Shown: positions 50,069-61,948 of the stretch, piece by piece
How positions within the stretch are numbered: position 1 is the first letter of the stretch
Layout of the letters: every line of letters begins with the position of its first letter
Source: Clarkia xantiana subsp. parviflora
Lineage: Eukaryota; Streptophyta; Magnoliopsida; Myrtales; Onagraceae
Direction of reading: 5' to 3'
DNA length: 64,000 nucleotides
Assembly: GCA_036873135.1 (NCBI GenBank)
Contig: JAPTYO010000009.1
Span: 20,915,756 to 20,979,755 of the forward strand
Translations under genes and position numbers: made by a program
Notes under the pieces: generated by a model
Databases searched by the model: none
Seen by the model: the letters and a program-made list of their open reading frames with translations, nothing else
What the model was told of the DNA's origin: nothing

Positions 50069-50395
50069 CTTTAATTAGATAAATTATTCTTATACATCAA
50101 ATCAAACAATAACATGATGGGAAAAAAATAAAAATATAAACAATGACATGAAATTGATCAAGACAAGCAGACTGGTTAGATTCTTACTTTATACTATTTA
50201 CACTTTATGGTTAAAATTACTTAATAAATAATAACATTATCGTATGATTAAAAAACGACAACGTCTAAATTTAAAACTTACGATATTAAAATAGTAAGTT
50301 CACACACACACACACACACATATATATATAAAAACTATTACATTAAACTATCACAATTTAACGTGTCCCGCGTGTAGCGCGGGGTCAACACCTAG
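48958..50395 (+). mobile_element. Non-autonomous Helitron with repeated 5' segments (1438 bp)
   Basis: The element starts TCTATCTATCTATATATC after a host A, and ends with hairpin CCCGCG/CGCGGG (50367-50383), then GTCAACACCTAG before a host T. The first about 260 bp (GTGAAAGGTGAGAGAGTGC to AATCATAGGCCC) recur from 49219 with a second 5'-like start. The part from CTTCTATTTGGGCAGC to GTAGATTATATATA recurs again from 49714. No Rep/helicase frame. A TA microsatellite lies at 50028-50062 and a CA run at about 50298-50310. Confidence 0.8.
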
Positions 50396-51054
50396 TTATA
50401 TATATATTCAATGAGATAAACACAACACTAATATTAAAAAGTTGGCACTAATAGTAATGGCAAAATTATCACTTCTCTCTCCATTCGATAATGACAAAAT
50501 AATAATATTTGTAATCGTTGTCACGTCTAGGGGGGTCTAATACAAATATTGGAATTAGGAATCAAATTTCTATTTAATCATTCATAGTATGAAATAACAA
50601 TAATTGAAACTAGGAATTAAAAACTAAACTATAAAATATGAACTACCATTCGAAGTGCTCTTAACCATTTTTTTTTTAATCGTGGTGGTCCTAGGAGGGC
50701 TCACATCATGAGAACAACACCCCTGGTATGTGTGCTTTACATAGACTAATCCCCACCCATACTGGGTCAGCCCAATTTCGATAAGGGTAAAATATTTTTC
50801 ATAAATGTTTCTCCATTCTCGAGGTCTCAACGTGATTAAACGCTTAACCAAGTCCTCGCTCACACCTAATCAGTCTGTAAGGAGTAAAGTATTGTCCATG
50901 AATATTTCTCAATTTTCAAAGTATCAGTTGGGTTTGAACCCCTAACATCTTGACATGTTGAACCATTACCAATTCCTTTTTTTGTTGCTCCTACAATTCT
51001 TTTTACCCGGACAAGGGAGAAAGAATAAAGAAACTGCACCAAATATTTTATAAA
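50396..51054. other. Spacer between Helitrons
   Basis: No gene recognised. The frame at 50624-50863 on the minus strand is short and resembles nothing I know; 50880-50960 looks like low-copy repeat sequence. Confidence 0.4.
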
Positions 51055-52659
51055 CTAGATAATTGACCCGCGCTTTGCGCGGAGTATTAAATTTATTTGA
51101 TATATTAGTTTATAAATTTAAGTTGATAAAAAAGTGAAAAATATTAAATGTCAATATATTAAAAAATTAATTAATCTTACACTTATAGATTGGCTTGATT
51201 ATTAAGATTAACTTATTGAGTAAATGAATATGTTTTTTATTTAATGATATTTAAAATAATTTTTAGGTTTTATAAGTTGTATTATTTATCATATATCCAT
51301 TACTTATGATTTAAAGTTAAGTAATAATGCAAACGTAAAAAATCATTTATGAAACGTGGTAGTTATTTATTTTATAACTTTTGTATAATAAATATTTATT
51401 AAGATACAATTATAATTTGTGTATAACAATATTGGATTAGTCTTTTTGTGAAATTTTATGCACAATATCATCGTCAGTTTTATTTTTAAAACTATAATGG
51501 TTCATATAAATTTGTGAAATTTTCCTAGAAAGTGTTATAGGTCCCACCAAGGAACCAATAGAATTTGTTGTAGCACTTTCTCTTTCATACTTTCTAGCTA
51601 AATTTCACAGCAATCTTCACAGTTTGAATATTTACTCTATAAAATTATAACATGTCCAGATATAATTGTTATTCATAAAAGATAATATTATGGTATGATG
51701 AAATTATTTAGATAAACAAATATTGATATCGAAAAAAAATATTAAGCATAAATAAAATGTTTAGTGAGAATGATGAGAGGTGTTTGAACGATAAAAAAAA
51801 CTTGCTAATATCTAATTATTTAAGAAATTTAATTATTTGTAATATTAAAAAATTGACGAAACAGTAAAATGATTTTTTTTTTTTTTTTACAATTAAGCAG
51901 AACAATTTATATAAATTCGAAATAATTATAAATTTTTATATTATTTGATTTAAAATATAATTGCATTGTTTATTTATTTATCAACTCATATTCCTATTCA
52001 TCCATGTTAATTTGAAGTCTATTTGAATTTTGAACACAACAGCCATTTACTGAAGAAAAAAAAAATCAAATATGAATATTGAAAAATAGATTACAAAAAA
52101 TGATTTAACATAATATTTAATTTTAATTAGTAAATACTATAATAGTATATAATTTTGTGTTTTTATTGATGAGACATTTATTATATATCAGTTACGTCAA
52201 TTGAAATATTGTATTTCATTATAAAATAGCTAAATGTATCAATAGTTATCACTATGAAAATACTTAAATATAATTAATTAATTTTTTTATGGTGAAAACA
52301 TTACAATTTAATAAAAATATTATATATAAGACTAAAAATCTAAAAACGATATTTATATTTCATAAGTTTCTACCAATATGTTTTATGATATGCTTAACTA
52401 CATTAAAGATTAAAAAAATGCATTTATGCACAAATCAAAACGGCTGGTAGAAAAAAAACGGCTTGTAAGATGCTATGAGATGCTTTTGAGCAATTTCAAG
52501 CCATGAGAATTGTCTATGTGGAGATGCCACATCATAGATGGTTAAAGTAAATTTATGTGGACCAATAATATTAATTGTTTTTTACATGTAGATGATTCGT
52601 TTTCTTATGTGTCAACATGTTGTAAGTTTCATCCAAATTATATTATATATATAGATAGA
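51055..52659 (-). mobile_element. Non-autonomous Helitron (minus strand, 1605 bp)
   Basis: On the minus strand it starts TCTATCTATATATATAAT (52659) and ends with hairpin CCGCGC/GCGCGG (51068-51082), then GTCAATTATCTAG. Host A/T bases sit on both sides. It is AT-rich with no coding sequence. The 5'-terminal 367 bp are duplicated immediately to the right (52661-53025). Confidence 0.8.
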
Positions 52660-52660
52660 T

Positions 52661-53025
52661 TTTATGGTGAAAACATTACAATTTAATAAAAATATTATAT
52701 ATAAGACTAAAAATCTAAAAACGATATTTATATTTCATAAGTTTCTACCAATATGTTTTATGATATGCTTAACTACATTAAAGATTAAAAAAAATGCATT
52801 TATGCACAAATCGAAACGGCTGGTAGAAAAAAAACAGCTTGTAAGATGCTATGAGATGCTTTTGAGCAATTTCAAGCCATGAGAATAGTCTATGTGGAGA
52901 TGCCACATCATAGATGGTTAAAGTAAATTTATGTGGACCAATAATATTAATTGTTTTTTACATATAGATGATTCGTTTTCTTATGTGTCAACATGTTGTA
53001 AGTTTCATCCAAATTATATTATATA
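52661..53025 (-). repeat. Duplicated Helitron 5' terminus
   Basis: This segment repeats 52293-52659 with only a few base changes (for example AAAACGGC versus AAACAGC, GAATTGTC versus GAATAGTC). It lacks its own 3' hairpin, and its outermost bases are cut off by the CTAG end of the next Helitron at 53026. It is a tandem duplicate of a 5' end rather than a complete element. Confidence 0.85.
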
Positions 53026-54201
53026 CTAGAGAATGGGCCCGCGCGTTGCGCGGTATAAAAAAATATTTATAAAAAAGATTAAATTTTGCATGGAGGTTAA
53101 ATTTAGTTTACTTTATAGTTTTATATGTGAATATTATAAGAAATAAAAACTTTTGTACAAATTAGATCTATCATTTTATTATTATATATATGGTTAAATA
53201 TTATATATACATTTCTTCATTAAAAATAGATTAGTAAAAAACAATATAAGACATAATTGATTATAATAATAGTCTAAATATAAATTTCTTAGATATTCAG
53301 TTTTATGTTTGCATTAGTTTTTATCGTTTTTAAAAATAGTATTTACATAAACACAAATAATATATTTTTGTATCGCAATATATTAGATTTATATAGAGAT
53401 ATAGATAGATAGATATCTTACGATATACAAAATTTAATAGATTACATTAAATTTATTTGAGAATTATTAGTTCTTGAGAATCATTTACGTAGTTTAATAT
53501 TAATAAATTATTTATACATGCTTATAATTATTGATTATGTATTATTTGAAGTGAAAAAGATAAATAAACATATAATTTGAAAAAAGAGTGCTTTACACTT
53601 TTTCAAAATAATAATATAAATGATTACTATTATTAGAGATATGTATTAAAAATATGTATTTACAAAAATAGAGTGGTTTAATTTTAAGTATTTCATATGA
53701 AATTAAGTAATTACACTTTAATATTAAGATAATATTTAACTTACTTATAATGATTTGTTTTAAATCATTTTAAGTGAAAAAAAAATATAAATATACATAA
53801 CTTGGTAAAATATTACTGTACTTTTTTAATATAATAATATAAATAATTCATATTATTGTGAGATATACTACATATAAATAGTTAAGAAAAATTATGTGAT
53901 TTAATTGTAAGTATTCAATGTGATAATAATTATTAATATTATGAAAAAATTGGTAAAAAAAACAAAAAATGTTTTAAAAAGTGATACATATTGAAACGGA
54001 CATTGAGGATGAATGTGGTGCATTTCTCTAATTCTAGAGATCCATGTGGAAGATAGATAAATATGAAATACATGTAACTCCTTAGAAATTGACATGGACA
54101 AATAAAATGAAGTTATTTTAACACATAGGAGATAGAAAATAGGTTTATAAACTTACTTGTCAAGATTATGTAACTTCCATCTAAATTATTATATATATAG
54201 A
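53026..54201 (-). mobile_element. Non-autonomous Helitron (minus strand, 1176 bp)
   Basis: On the minus strand it starts TCTATATATATAATAATTTAG (54201) and ends with hairpin CCGCGC/GCGCGG (53039-53053), then GCCCATTCTCTAG. The 5' end is similar to that of the neighbour at 51055-52659, so they are related families. It begins exactly where the duplicated terminus stops. AT-rich, no coding capacity. Confidence 0.8.
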
Positions 54202-55133
54202 TTTTTACCAAAATAGCACCAGTATTTGAACAACCAAATACAAAAATAGCACATTATTTATATTTATTTACAAATCTATCCAATTTCGAAAATTGAATTC
54301 TCGGCACATAAAAAAATGTTTGTATGGCGAACCCTATATGCTTAAATCGGACAAACAGTTTGACTAGGTAAAACTTAGAGGGCTAAAATTATGTTTTTAG
54401 TAATTTTAGGGTTTATATAATTTTATGAATTTACCTAAAATCGTATTAAAATAGATGAACGGTTTGGTGGATTTTTCTACCATGCTTTGGGAGCACCATG
54501 CTTTTGGTTTTTTTAATACTATGGTGGACTTAATTGTAACATAAGTAAAACTTTAAAAGTATGAAAAAATATGAATTTTTTAACTACACCTAAGATGTGT
54601 ATCATATTATTAATAATATCAATCCCCCTATGGGGTTCATCTTTAGGGCAATAGAAAAATAAAAAAATTAGTGGCAAAAGCATGGTGCTCCAAGAGCATT
54701 GTAGAAATGTCCCGGTTTGGTAGGGTGACTCTTAGATGCCAATAATTGGACAAACAATAAGGCTGAGTGAAACATAGAGGGCTAAAAATGTGCTTTAAGT
54801 AATTTTATTGTAGGTTTATATATTTTTTCGTGAAACCCTATGAAAATGGGTGAACGGTTTGGTTGGGTGAACCATATAAACTAAAATTGGAACCAATTTT
54901 ACCCATTTAAGGATACCCGACCGTATTGTTCTACCATTCTAATATGATTTTAGAAAAAAAAAAAAACACTACATAAACCGTAAAATTATTTAAAGCACAA
55001 TTTAACCGTCTATGGTTAACTCTGCCAAAATGTTCACCTATTTTAGTATGGATTTTACGAGAAAAAAACTAAAACTATATAAATACTTAAGTTACTTATT
55101 TAGTCATCTAAGATTTACTATACCAAATTTGTT

Positions 55134-55175
<42 letters not shown>

Positions 55176-55790
55176 GCCCCACAAACATCACCTAAATAGA
55201 AAAATGCCATCAGAAAAAAATGCATTTACGAAAATGCCCTAAGTTACAAATAATATCTGCAACATTTTAGAATCTCAGAAATGTTGCAAATAATATATGC
55301 AACATTTTAGCTAAAATATCAAATTCATTAAATCCTAACAAACTTTAGAGTCATCTAGGCTAGAGTTTTAAGATAAATAATCCTAAATGAATTAAATACT
55401 AAAATTATTTAAAAAAAAAAATTGTTAGCTACGTAGAGTACGTGTGTTTGAGAGATTCTTCCCTACAACGGAAGCAACACGTGAAGTCCACATATTGCCT
55501 CGGCAATCAATATATGATACGTGTAAGAAATTATCTGACAAATAAACACTTGTCAAATATATTAATTAATTGTCTGGTCAACACGTAGACTCCATGTATT
55601 GCTTTTACGGTAGGGAATAATTTCTCCGTATGTTGTGCCGTATTTTTTTTTTTTTTTTTTTTTCCATTTGTGCCGTAAAATCAATTTTCAAAATCTGCCG
55701 AATTTATAATTATTATTAAATAAAAATTATGTGCTATTTTTATATCTAGTTGTTCAAATTAAATGATGTTATTTTGGTGAAACTTAGAAA
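54202..55790. mobile_element. TIR element with internal repeats (about 1.6 kb)
   Basis: The left arm (ACCAAAATAGCACC, TTTGAACAACCAAATACAAAAATAGCACA) and right arm read inverted (CACCAAAATAACATC, TTTGAACAACTAGATATAAAAATAGCACA) match over about 120 bp. Between them, modules of about 130-150 bp repeat several times (GGGTGAAC, GGGCTAAAAT, AAGTAATTTTA, GGTTTATATA). A smaller MITE is nested at 54469-54712. A target duplication was not resolved, because the left end touches the Helitron. Transposase absent. A T run of about 35 lies near 55140. Confidence 0.6.
54469..54712. mobile_element. Nested MITE with 9-bp duplication (244 bp)
   Basis: The ends GGATTTTTCTACCATGC and, inverted, GGACATTTCTACAATGC continue into GGAGCACCATGCTTTTG on both sides. 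Exact 9-bp CGGTTTGGT flanks it at 54460-54468 and 54713-54721. Nine-base duplication again indicates a Mutator-like element, but the termini differ from the GGGTTAA families. Its insertion interrupts one internal module of the host element, so it is younger. Confidence 0.8.
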
Positions 55791-55803
55791 GACCCAAGGC
55801 AGG

Positions 55804-55816
55804 TTCTAGATCCTTC
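55804..55816 (+). promoter_or_regulatory. Candidate heat-shock element upstream of DnaJ
   Basis: TTCTAGATCCTTC fits the alternating TTCnnGAAnnTTC pattern with one mismatch (GAT for GAA), about 320 bp before the DnaJ ATG. Heat induction of this chaperone class is well known, but the site itself is only a sequence match. It lies just beyond the right end of the TIR element. Confidence 0.3.
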
Positions 55817-56011
55817 TACGACTCCAGCTTCTTGCTCATTTCTTACCGCTTGCATAGCAACTACCCTCCAACCAATCCTGACCGTCCAATGATGCACATA
55901 GATAGAGACTACTAGATCTGACCTACAAGAGTCGTCCTCTTCACCTTGCTGCTCTTCTCGTCCTTCAAACCCTTGTGGCTGGAGCTCTCTCTCCCTCTCC
56001 CTCTCTTCCAG

Positions 56012-56093
56012 GTAACCTAATTTCTCTGTTAGTTGATTACCTCCATGCTTGGATCTACTTTCTTAATTGATAATTGGGTTCCCCTTGTCGCAG
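56012..56093 (+). other. Intron in the DnaJ 5' untranslated region
   Basis: A donor CCAG/GTAACC and an acceptor CCCCTTGTCGCAG/ACTTG bound an 82-bp AT-rich segment 44 bp upstream of the ATG. Leader introns are common in this gene class. Inferred from splice consensus only. Confidence 0.5.
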
Positions 56094-56137
56094 ACTTGAG
56101 CGCCTGCCTGGGGTTTGATTGACAAGACACAAAGAAG

Positions 56138-58911
56138 ATGTTTGGAAGAGCACCACCCAAGAAGAGTGACAATTCCAAGTATTACGAAGTCCTCGGTGTT
56201 CCCAAGAATGCTTCTCAGGATGATCTGAAGAAGGCCTACAGGAAGGCCGCCATCAAGAACCACCCTGATAAAGGCGGCGACCCTGAAAAGGTACTGCTCC
56301 TGCTCCGTTGACTGTTTTTTATTATTATTGAAGTTGGCTGCTCTTGTTTGACTTCCTGGTGGGTGATCGGTTCAATTTAGAGATCAAATTTTTAGAATTT
56401 ATCAGCCTACTAATCGTTGAGATTTTCATTTAAGATGCAATTGTAATTTAAATTTTTTCCCATAGGTGCTGGACTTTGAATCTTGGTACTTGTTAATTGA
56501 TCTTGAAGGATCTTGCTCTCTTTTGCCAATGTTTCCTTGTAACTTGCAAAACTATGTCTCCACAGAATTTGTTTTTTGTTTGTTTTAACGTGTCCTTCCG
56601 TGTTGACTTCAGAAGTTGTCATAAGATCATAGCATAGGGTCTTGCTGTTAATGTTGGGAACTATGAACTAACTGTGAGTGGATGGCTGCAGGTATTACTA
56701 CCTGTAATCTGATTTCTTTTATCAGCTTGACTAGCTGTTATTCTCTTTGTTCATTGACTTTCTAACTCATAAAACAATAGGTGCACCCTTGTTTAGGATT
56801 TTAGTGATGGATGATTGTTGTGACCCAGGAAGATGCACTTGTTGATTTGTTTCATTATTTTCCAGTTTAAAGAGTTGGCCCAAGCCTATGAAGTGCTTAA
56901 TGATCCAGAGAAACGTGAGATATACGATCAGTATGGGGAGGATGCCCTCAAGGAAGGAATGGGCGGCGGAGGTGGTGGTCATGACCCCTTTGACATTTTC
57001 CAGTCATTCTTTGGCCAAGGTGGCAGCCCATTTAGTGGTATGATTTAATAAAGGCATTGTAGTTTACAATTCGGAATAATAAAGGCTGGCCTTAACTAGT
57101 TATCTCGTTTCCAGGCGGAGGTGGCAGCAGCAGAGGGCGGAGACAGAGGAGAGGTGAGGATGTTGTCCATGCGCTAAAGGTTTCTCTAGATGAACTTTAT
57201 AATGGTACATCCAAGAAACTGTCCCTCTCTCGCAATGTCTTATGTGCCAAATGCAAAGGGTGAGTAGAGATGTTATTTTTATTCTCTCTTGGCCAGTGCT
57301 TTCAAGCCATCACCATAATCTTATGGGGTCGGTGGTGGTTTGTCCAAATTTTGCAGTAAAGGAACCAAATCCGGTGCATCAATGAAATGTGCCGGTTGCC
57401 AGGGTAGTGGAATGAAGGTTTCTATCAGGGCTCTCGGTCCATCGATGATTCAGCAGATGCAACATCCTTGCAATGAATGCAAGGGCACTGGTGAGACCAT
57501 CAGTGACAAAGACCGATGTGTGCAGTGCAAGGGTGAGAAAGTGATACAGGAGAAGAAAGTCTTGGATGTTGTAGTTGACAAGGGCATGCAAAATGGGCAA
57601 AAGATAACCTTTGCTGGAGAAGCCGATGAAGCGGTAAGTGATAGAAAGAAACTAAAACCGTCTTATCTTGTCTCTAGGTGGTAATACCTATTTAAAAGCA
57701 TAATTATAGGATCATGATTCTCATTAGTAAGTCTGGAAAAAGAAAAGCCTTCTTTGTTTATATAATTCGGTTAAGCGTTAATATCCATGTAGTAGTTAGA
57801 AATTCAGATTCTAATGAGGCTATATTGATGTATGTCATCAGCCTGACACTGTCACTGGGGACATTGTCTTCGTCCTACAACAAAAGGAGCATCCTAAGTT
57901 CAAGAGAAAGGGTGAAGACCTATTTTATGAGCATACATTGTCACTTACGGAGGCACTCTGCGGTTTCCAATTTATCTTGACACATTTGGATAACAGGCAG
58001 CTCCTCATTAAATCACCACCAGGAGAAGTGATCAAGCCTGGTAAGTATTAACTATATATTTTTTTTTTTGCTTCTATATATATAGTTAATTGTAATATGA
58101 ATGATCCGGGGTGCTTTCTTAAACTGAATGTTTGATGAGTGTTATAATCTAGAGTTAAGACTCTAAAAACAGTCCAAACTATATGTTATGTTGTTAATAG
58201 CCGTCCCAAATTTAAAATGTTGATGATATTCAGTGTACCAACTATCATATTAGTTTTTCAATTTTTTCTCCTAAAATTGACGTATCAAATAGATGTTTTT
58301 TTATAAATATTAAATAACCCTAAACCATGAGCAACTAATCTGATACTTCAGAAAAGTGAAAACATGTTTTTGCTGCTTAAAACGCCAAAAAAAAGTGCAA
58401 TGCAACAAATCTGATAGTTGGTACACCGAATATTAACATTTTAAATTTGGGACAGTAAATAACAACATGACCTATATTTAAGAATGTGTTTAGGTTCTTA
58501 ACCCTATAATCTAAGGAGCATATGGATAGTGAAAATGTGAATTGCCAGTCTTAGTGAGCTTATTAATATTGTCCAGATCAATTCAAGGCCATAAACGACG
58601 AGGGAATGCCGATATATCAGAGGCCATTCATGAAGGGGAAACTGTACATCCAATTCTCGGTTGAATTCCCAGATTCGTTGAGCCCTGAGCAGTGCAAGGC
58701 CTTGGAGAAGGTGCTCCCGACGAGACCTTCAAAGGGCCTGACTGACATGGAGGTGGATGAGTGTGAGGAGACAACTCTCCATGACGTGAACATGGAGGAA
58801 GAAATGAGGAGGAAGCAGCGGGCTCGTGCCCAGGAAGCTTACGAGGAGGACGATGATGACGATGGCATGCATGGAGGGGGTGGGCAGAGGGTGCAATGTG
58901 CTCAACAGTGA
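56138..58911 (+). CDS. DnaJ homolog, type I Hsp40, farnesylated (ANJ1-like)
   Basis: Exons 56138-56290, 56866-57037, 57115-57259, 57357-57633, 57842-58040 and 58577-58911 join in phase to 426 aa. The J domain includes helix II and the HPD motif (42-44), which stimulates Hsp70 ATPase. A Gly/Phe-rich stretch follows (about 82-112). Four CXXCXGXG-type zinc repeats begin CAKCKGKG (152), [16 protein letters not shown] and CVQCKGEK. The C-terminal substrate-binding part includes [19 protein letters not shown], and an acidic tail precedes C-terminal CAQQ, a CAAX box for farnesylation. This matches plant cytosolic DnaJ proteins such as ANJ1/AtJ2/AtJ3, which act with Hsp70 in folding and stress response. 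Length is close to the family's 415-425. Intron 5 carries a MITE. Confidence 0.95.
58152..58504. mobile_element. Mutator-like MITE, family 3 copy 2 (353 bp)
   Basis: The left end is GAGTTAAGACTCTAAAAACAG and the right end read inverted is GGGTTAAGAACCTAAACAC. Exact 9-bp TATAATCTA lies at 58143-58151 and 58505-58513. The interior (TTAAAATGTTGATGATATTC and inverted partner) matches 38282-38607. It lies in intron 5 of the DnaJ gene, 72 bp before the last exon. Confidence 0.8.
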
Positions 58912-59258
58912 TCTTCATAAGATGTCTTGACTGACATTTGTTATAGGTGGTGGAGAAGACTTGTTTTGTTTTTCTTTTTTTAAAGTGCGTGCTTTTACAC
59001 ATTTATTATGTTGTTCAATCAATAATTTTATTACTATAAGCCTTAGAAGATTGTATTGCAGAAGGGTAGTGTTGTTCCTCGTTGAATTCTTGTTTTTATG
59101 TAATTTTGCATTGATTTCTTCTTGTGGCTCTGGATACTACTTGCTATCTCTCTAGTAAGGAAGAGGGTAACTAATAGCTGCTGCAAAACTGGCATTTGTC
59201 ACTTGATAATGTATTTACAAAGTCTTATACTTGTTATTTTCACCCATGATTTAGATTA

Positions 59259-59976
59259 GGGTTAAGAACATGATAGGGGTTTGAATGTTTGTCCATGTTG
59301 CCAAAAGGGGTCTGAATTGAAAAAACGTATTATTAAGGACCTGAATTTTGAGTTTTGTTGATAATCGAGTTTCCGTCCAAATTTGCTGTTAAATGTAACG
59401 GAAATACGTGAAATGACAAAATTACCCTTTTGCAATTATTATACAATTTATCAGTTTAATTAATAAAATGTGAAATGTCTAAAATACCCCTGCATACTAA
59501 TTATGCCCTAAGGCCACCACGGCCACGGCCACCGACCACCACCCTAACTCCGGCGACCACCACCCCAATTCCGGCGACCTCCGACGACCCAAAAAGCTCC
59601 GATCGGAGCTCTGTGGCCTCGAATCGAAGCCACGGAGCTCCAGATCGGAGCTCTGTGGCCCCGAATCGGAGCTTTTTTGGTCGCCGGAGGGGGTGGTGGT
59701 CGCCGGAGCCGTGGTGGCTTAAAGGGTATTTTCGTCTTTTTAGGTCAAACATGTGAGGGACACACTCAGGTCAAAGGGCATTTTCGGGTTTTCAAATTAT
59801 TTTCGGTCACATGCTTGGCATGTGACCACTTTCCGTCACTTTTAACAGAAAAAATAGACGGAGACCTCACTTATACACAAAACTCAAAATTCAGGCCCTT
59901 AATAATACGTTTTTTCAATTCAGACCCCTTTTGGCAACAAGGGCAAACATTCAGGCCCCTATTGTGTTCTTAACCC
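59259..59976. mobile_element. Palindromic Mutator-like MITE, family 1 copy 3 (718 bp)
   Basis: The ends GGGTTAAGAACATG and GTGTTCTTAACCC are inverted, with exact 9-bp TTTAGATTA at 59250-59258 and 59977-59985. Flanking arms match the copy at 9803 closely. The central block (59510-59720) has few CCGGCGACCACCAC units and several AGCTCCGATCGGAGCT-like palindromes, with a more irregular arrangement (ATCGGAGCTCTGTGG repeated). Confidence 0.85.
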
Positions 59977-59985
59977 TTTAGATTA

Positions 59986-61179
59986 TAGATAATGTAAGTT
60001 TATTTAGAATTTGGAAAGCGGTTCAGACAGTGGTGTAAGCTCGACATGACTAAATACTACATAGCGTATTTTTTTATGTAAAATGTATAAAAATGTGCTT
60101 CAATAATTTTACATAGCATTCTTTAAAAGTGAGATCTATCAATTTTTATGTAACATATTCCTTAAATGGAAGGAATGCACTACACGTAGCCAATTTTTAA
60201 TTATAAATTAATTTATTTTATAATTAATACTAATAATTTATTGGTGGTTGTTGAAAAAATTAATAATAAAATATATTTGAGTAATACAGTAAATATTGTT
60301 TGTGTTTTAACTTTACGTATTATTTATAGCATACATAAATGTTTATGTGACAACGTTAAAAATTACAATTTAAGTAACACCATTGTGATCCTCGTCAATT
60401 TTAAAGTCAAAATGAAGTGATATGTGATGGATGTTACATTTAGTTGCTTGGGAAGCGACCAATTAGCGTGCACTGCTGAGGAAGCAGCGATGAGATCACC
60501 TGTCCATTCATCGAGGAAACAGCTAGCTCACCATCAATTCCACAACACTCCTCTCCTCTCCTCTCCATCTATCTATCTATCTATATATACTCTCCTCTCC
60601 ATCTATCTATCTATCTATCTATCTATCATTTTTGCATTGTTCCTTCCAACGGACAGACGTTTTGCTATCGGGTAACATACTCAGATGGCTCGGTGCTGTT
60701 TCTGGGTCGCCTCCAGACATTCGACTTGGTCTCATTAATGAGTCTATACTTGATAAACTAGACGCTCGTTCCTTCTTTGCTTGATCTTCTCATGATGTCA
60801 TTCTAAAGATCCGCCATGTCAACTTCAACAGGAAGCTATTCCACCTCGAAACTCTACTTTGGCAACCAAAGGAACTTGAGGAACCCTGCCACAAACTAGG
60901 ACCAAACCGCTTTTGGCACTTCTTCAAGTTCGCATATATCATTAATATAAATGCACCAAGAGAGGCAAACCCATATACAAAATAAGAAGAATCAAAAGTA
61001 CAGGAAAGAGTTCATGTAGATGCTAGCATGTTTATCATGTCCATGAATACATGTACATCGCACCTGAGCTCCTGTGGCTGGAAAAGCAGAGCAATTGGAA
61101 GTAAACAAGGATGTCATCTACAGTACTAACCTTAAATATTGGTTCAACCATTCGGTGGAAAACTTTACTTGATCGACCT
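59986..61179. other. Intergenic, no gene recognised
   Basis: No supportable exon. A CTAT microsatellite lies in two blocks at about 60566-60584 and 60600-60626. The part 60790-60930 has a short coding-like frame on the plus strand (IRHVNFNRKLFHLETLLW) that I do not recognise and that is broken upstream; it may be a gene fragment. Confidence 0.4.
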
Positions 61180-61309
61180 TGTCAGAGATAGAGATATAAT
61201 TCAGCTATCATTAAGGAGGTCATTTAATATACAAAGCTACTGCTATATATATTATCTCCTCTCTGTCCTAGAAGATTAAAGAAGACGTAACAACTCTCTA
61301 ATTGTAAGT
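61180..61309 (+). repeat. 5' LTR of a decayed copia relative (130 bp)
   Basis: It starts TGTCAGAGATAGAGATATAA and ends AATTGTAAGT, the same ends and nearly the same length as the intact element's LTR, and is followed at once by TGGTATTAGAGCC. The interior has diverged. Confidence 0.7.
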
Positions 61310-61948
61310 TGGTATTAGAGCCTAGATTAGAGTTCTTTAGTTCTTCTTCGGCTTGCAGCGCAGCAAGCAGTTCTCCAAGTCTCGAATAGACCCATTCAGA
61401 TTTAGGGTTTGTCTTTTGAAATTGTCATCAAAATTCATCTCAGATTCACTCGGCCGTCAAATCCAGCTCTCTAGAGCTGCTGGTCTCCGCCACACACGCC
61501 TCCACGTGCGGCCGCCGTAATAGTTTCCGCTCGGCGCATTTCGCCCACGCGCCGCCGTCCCGGGCACTTTTCGTCACCGCGTTTCCACCGTTAGTCTGGC
61601 CGGCCTCTTGCAACTCTGTTCCAGTCGGCAGTGTCGCCAATCTTCGTCGTCGTCAGCCAGTCTCGCCAGCGCGTGTAACTCACCCGCCTCCTTCCCGGCC
61701 GCCGTTGGTCCTCGCGCTTCCATCGTTCGATTCGCCGGCCTCTTCTGACTTCATTCCAGTACGGTCGCCGCGCTTCCATCATCCCGTCCGGATTCCGCCT
61801 CATACGTTGCTGTTGTCTGCGACTTCTGTCTGCTGCTCCTTGTTCTGGCTGCTTTCTGTCTGCAGCTGCTGTGCGTCTGGTTGCTGTTGCTCCGTGGATT
61901 CCGTAAAGTCACTCTGATATTTGTTGGCCAGCAATTAAATTTATCTGG

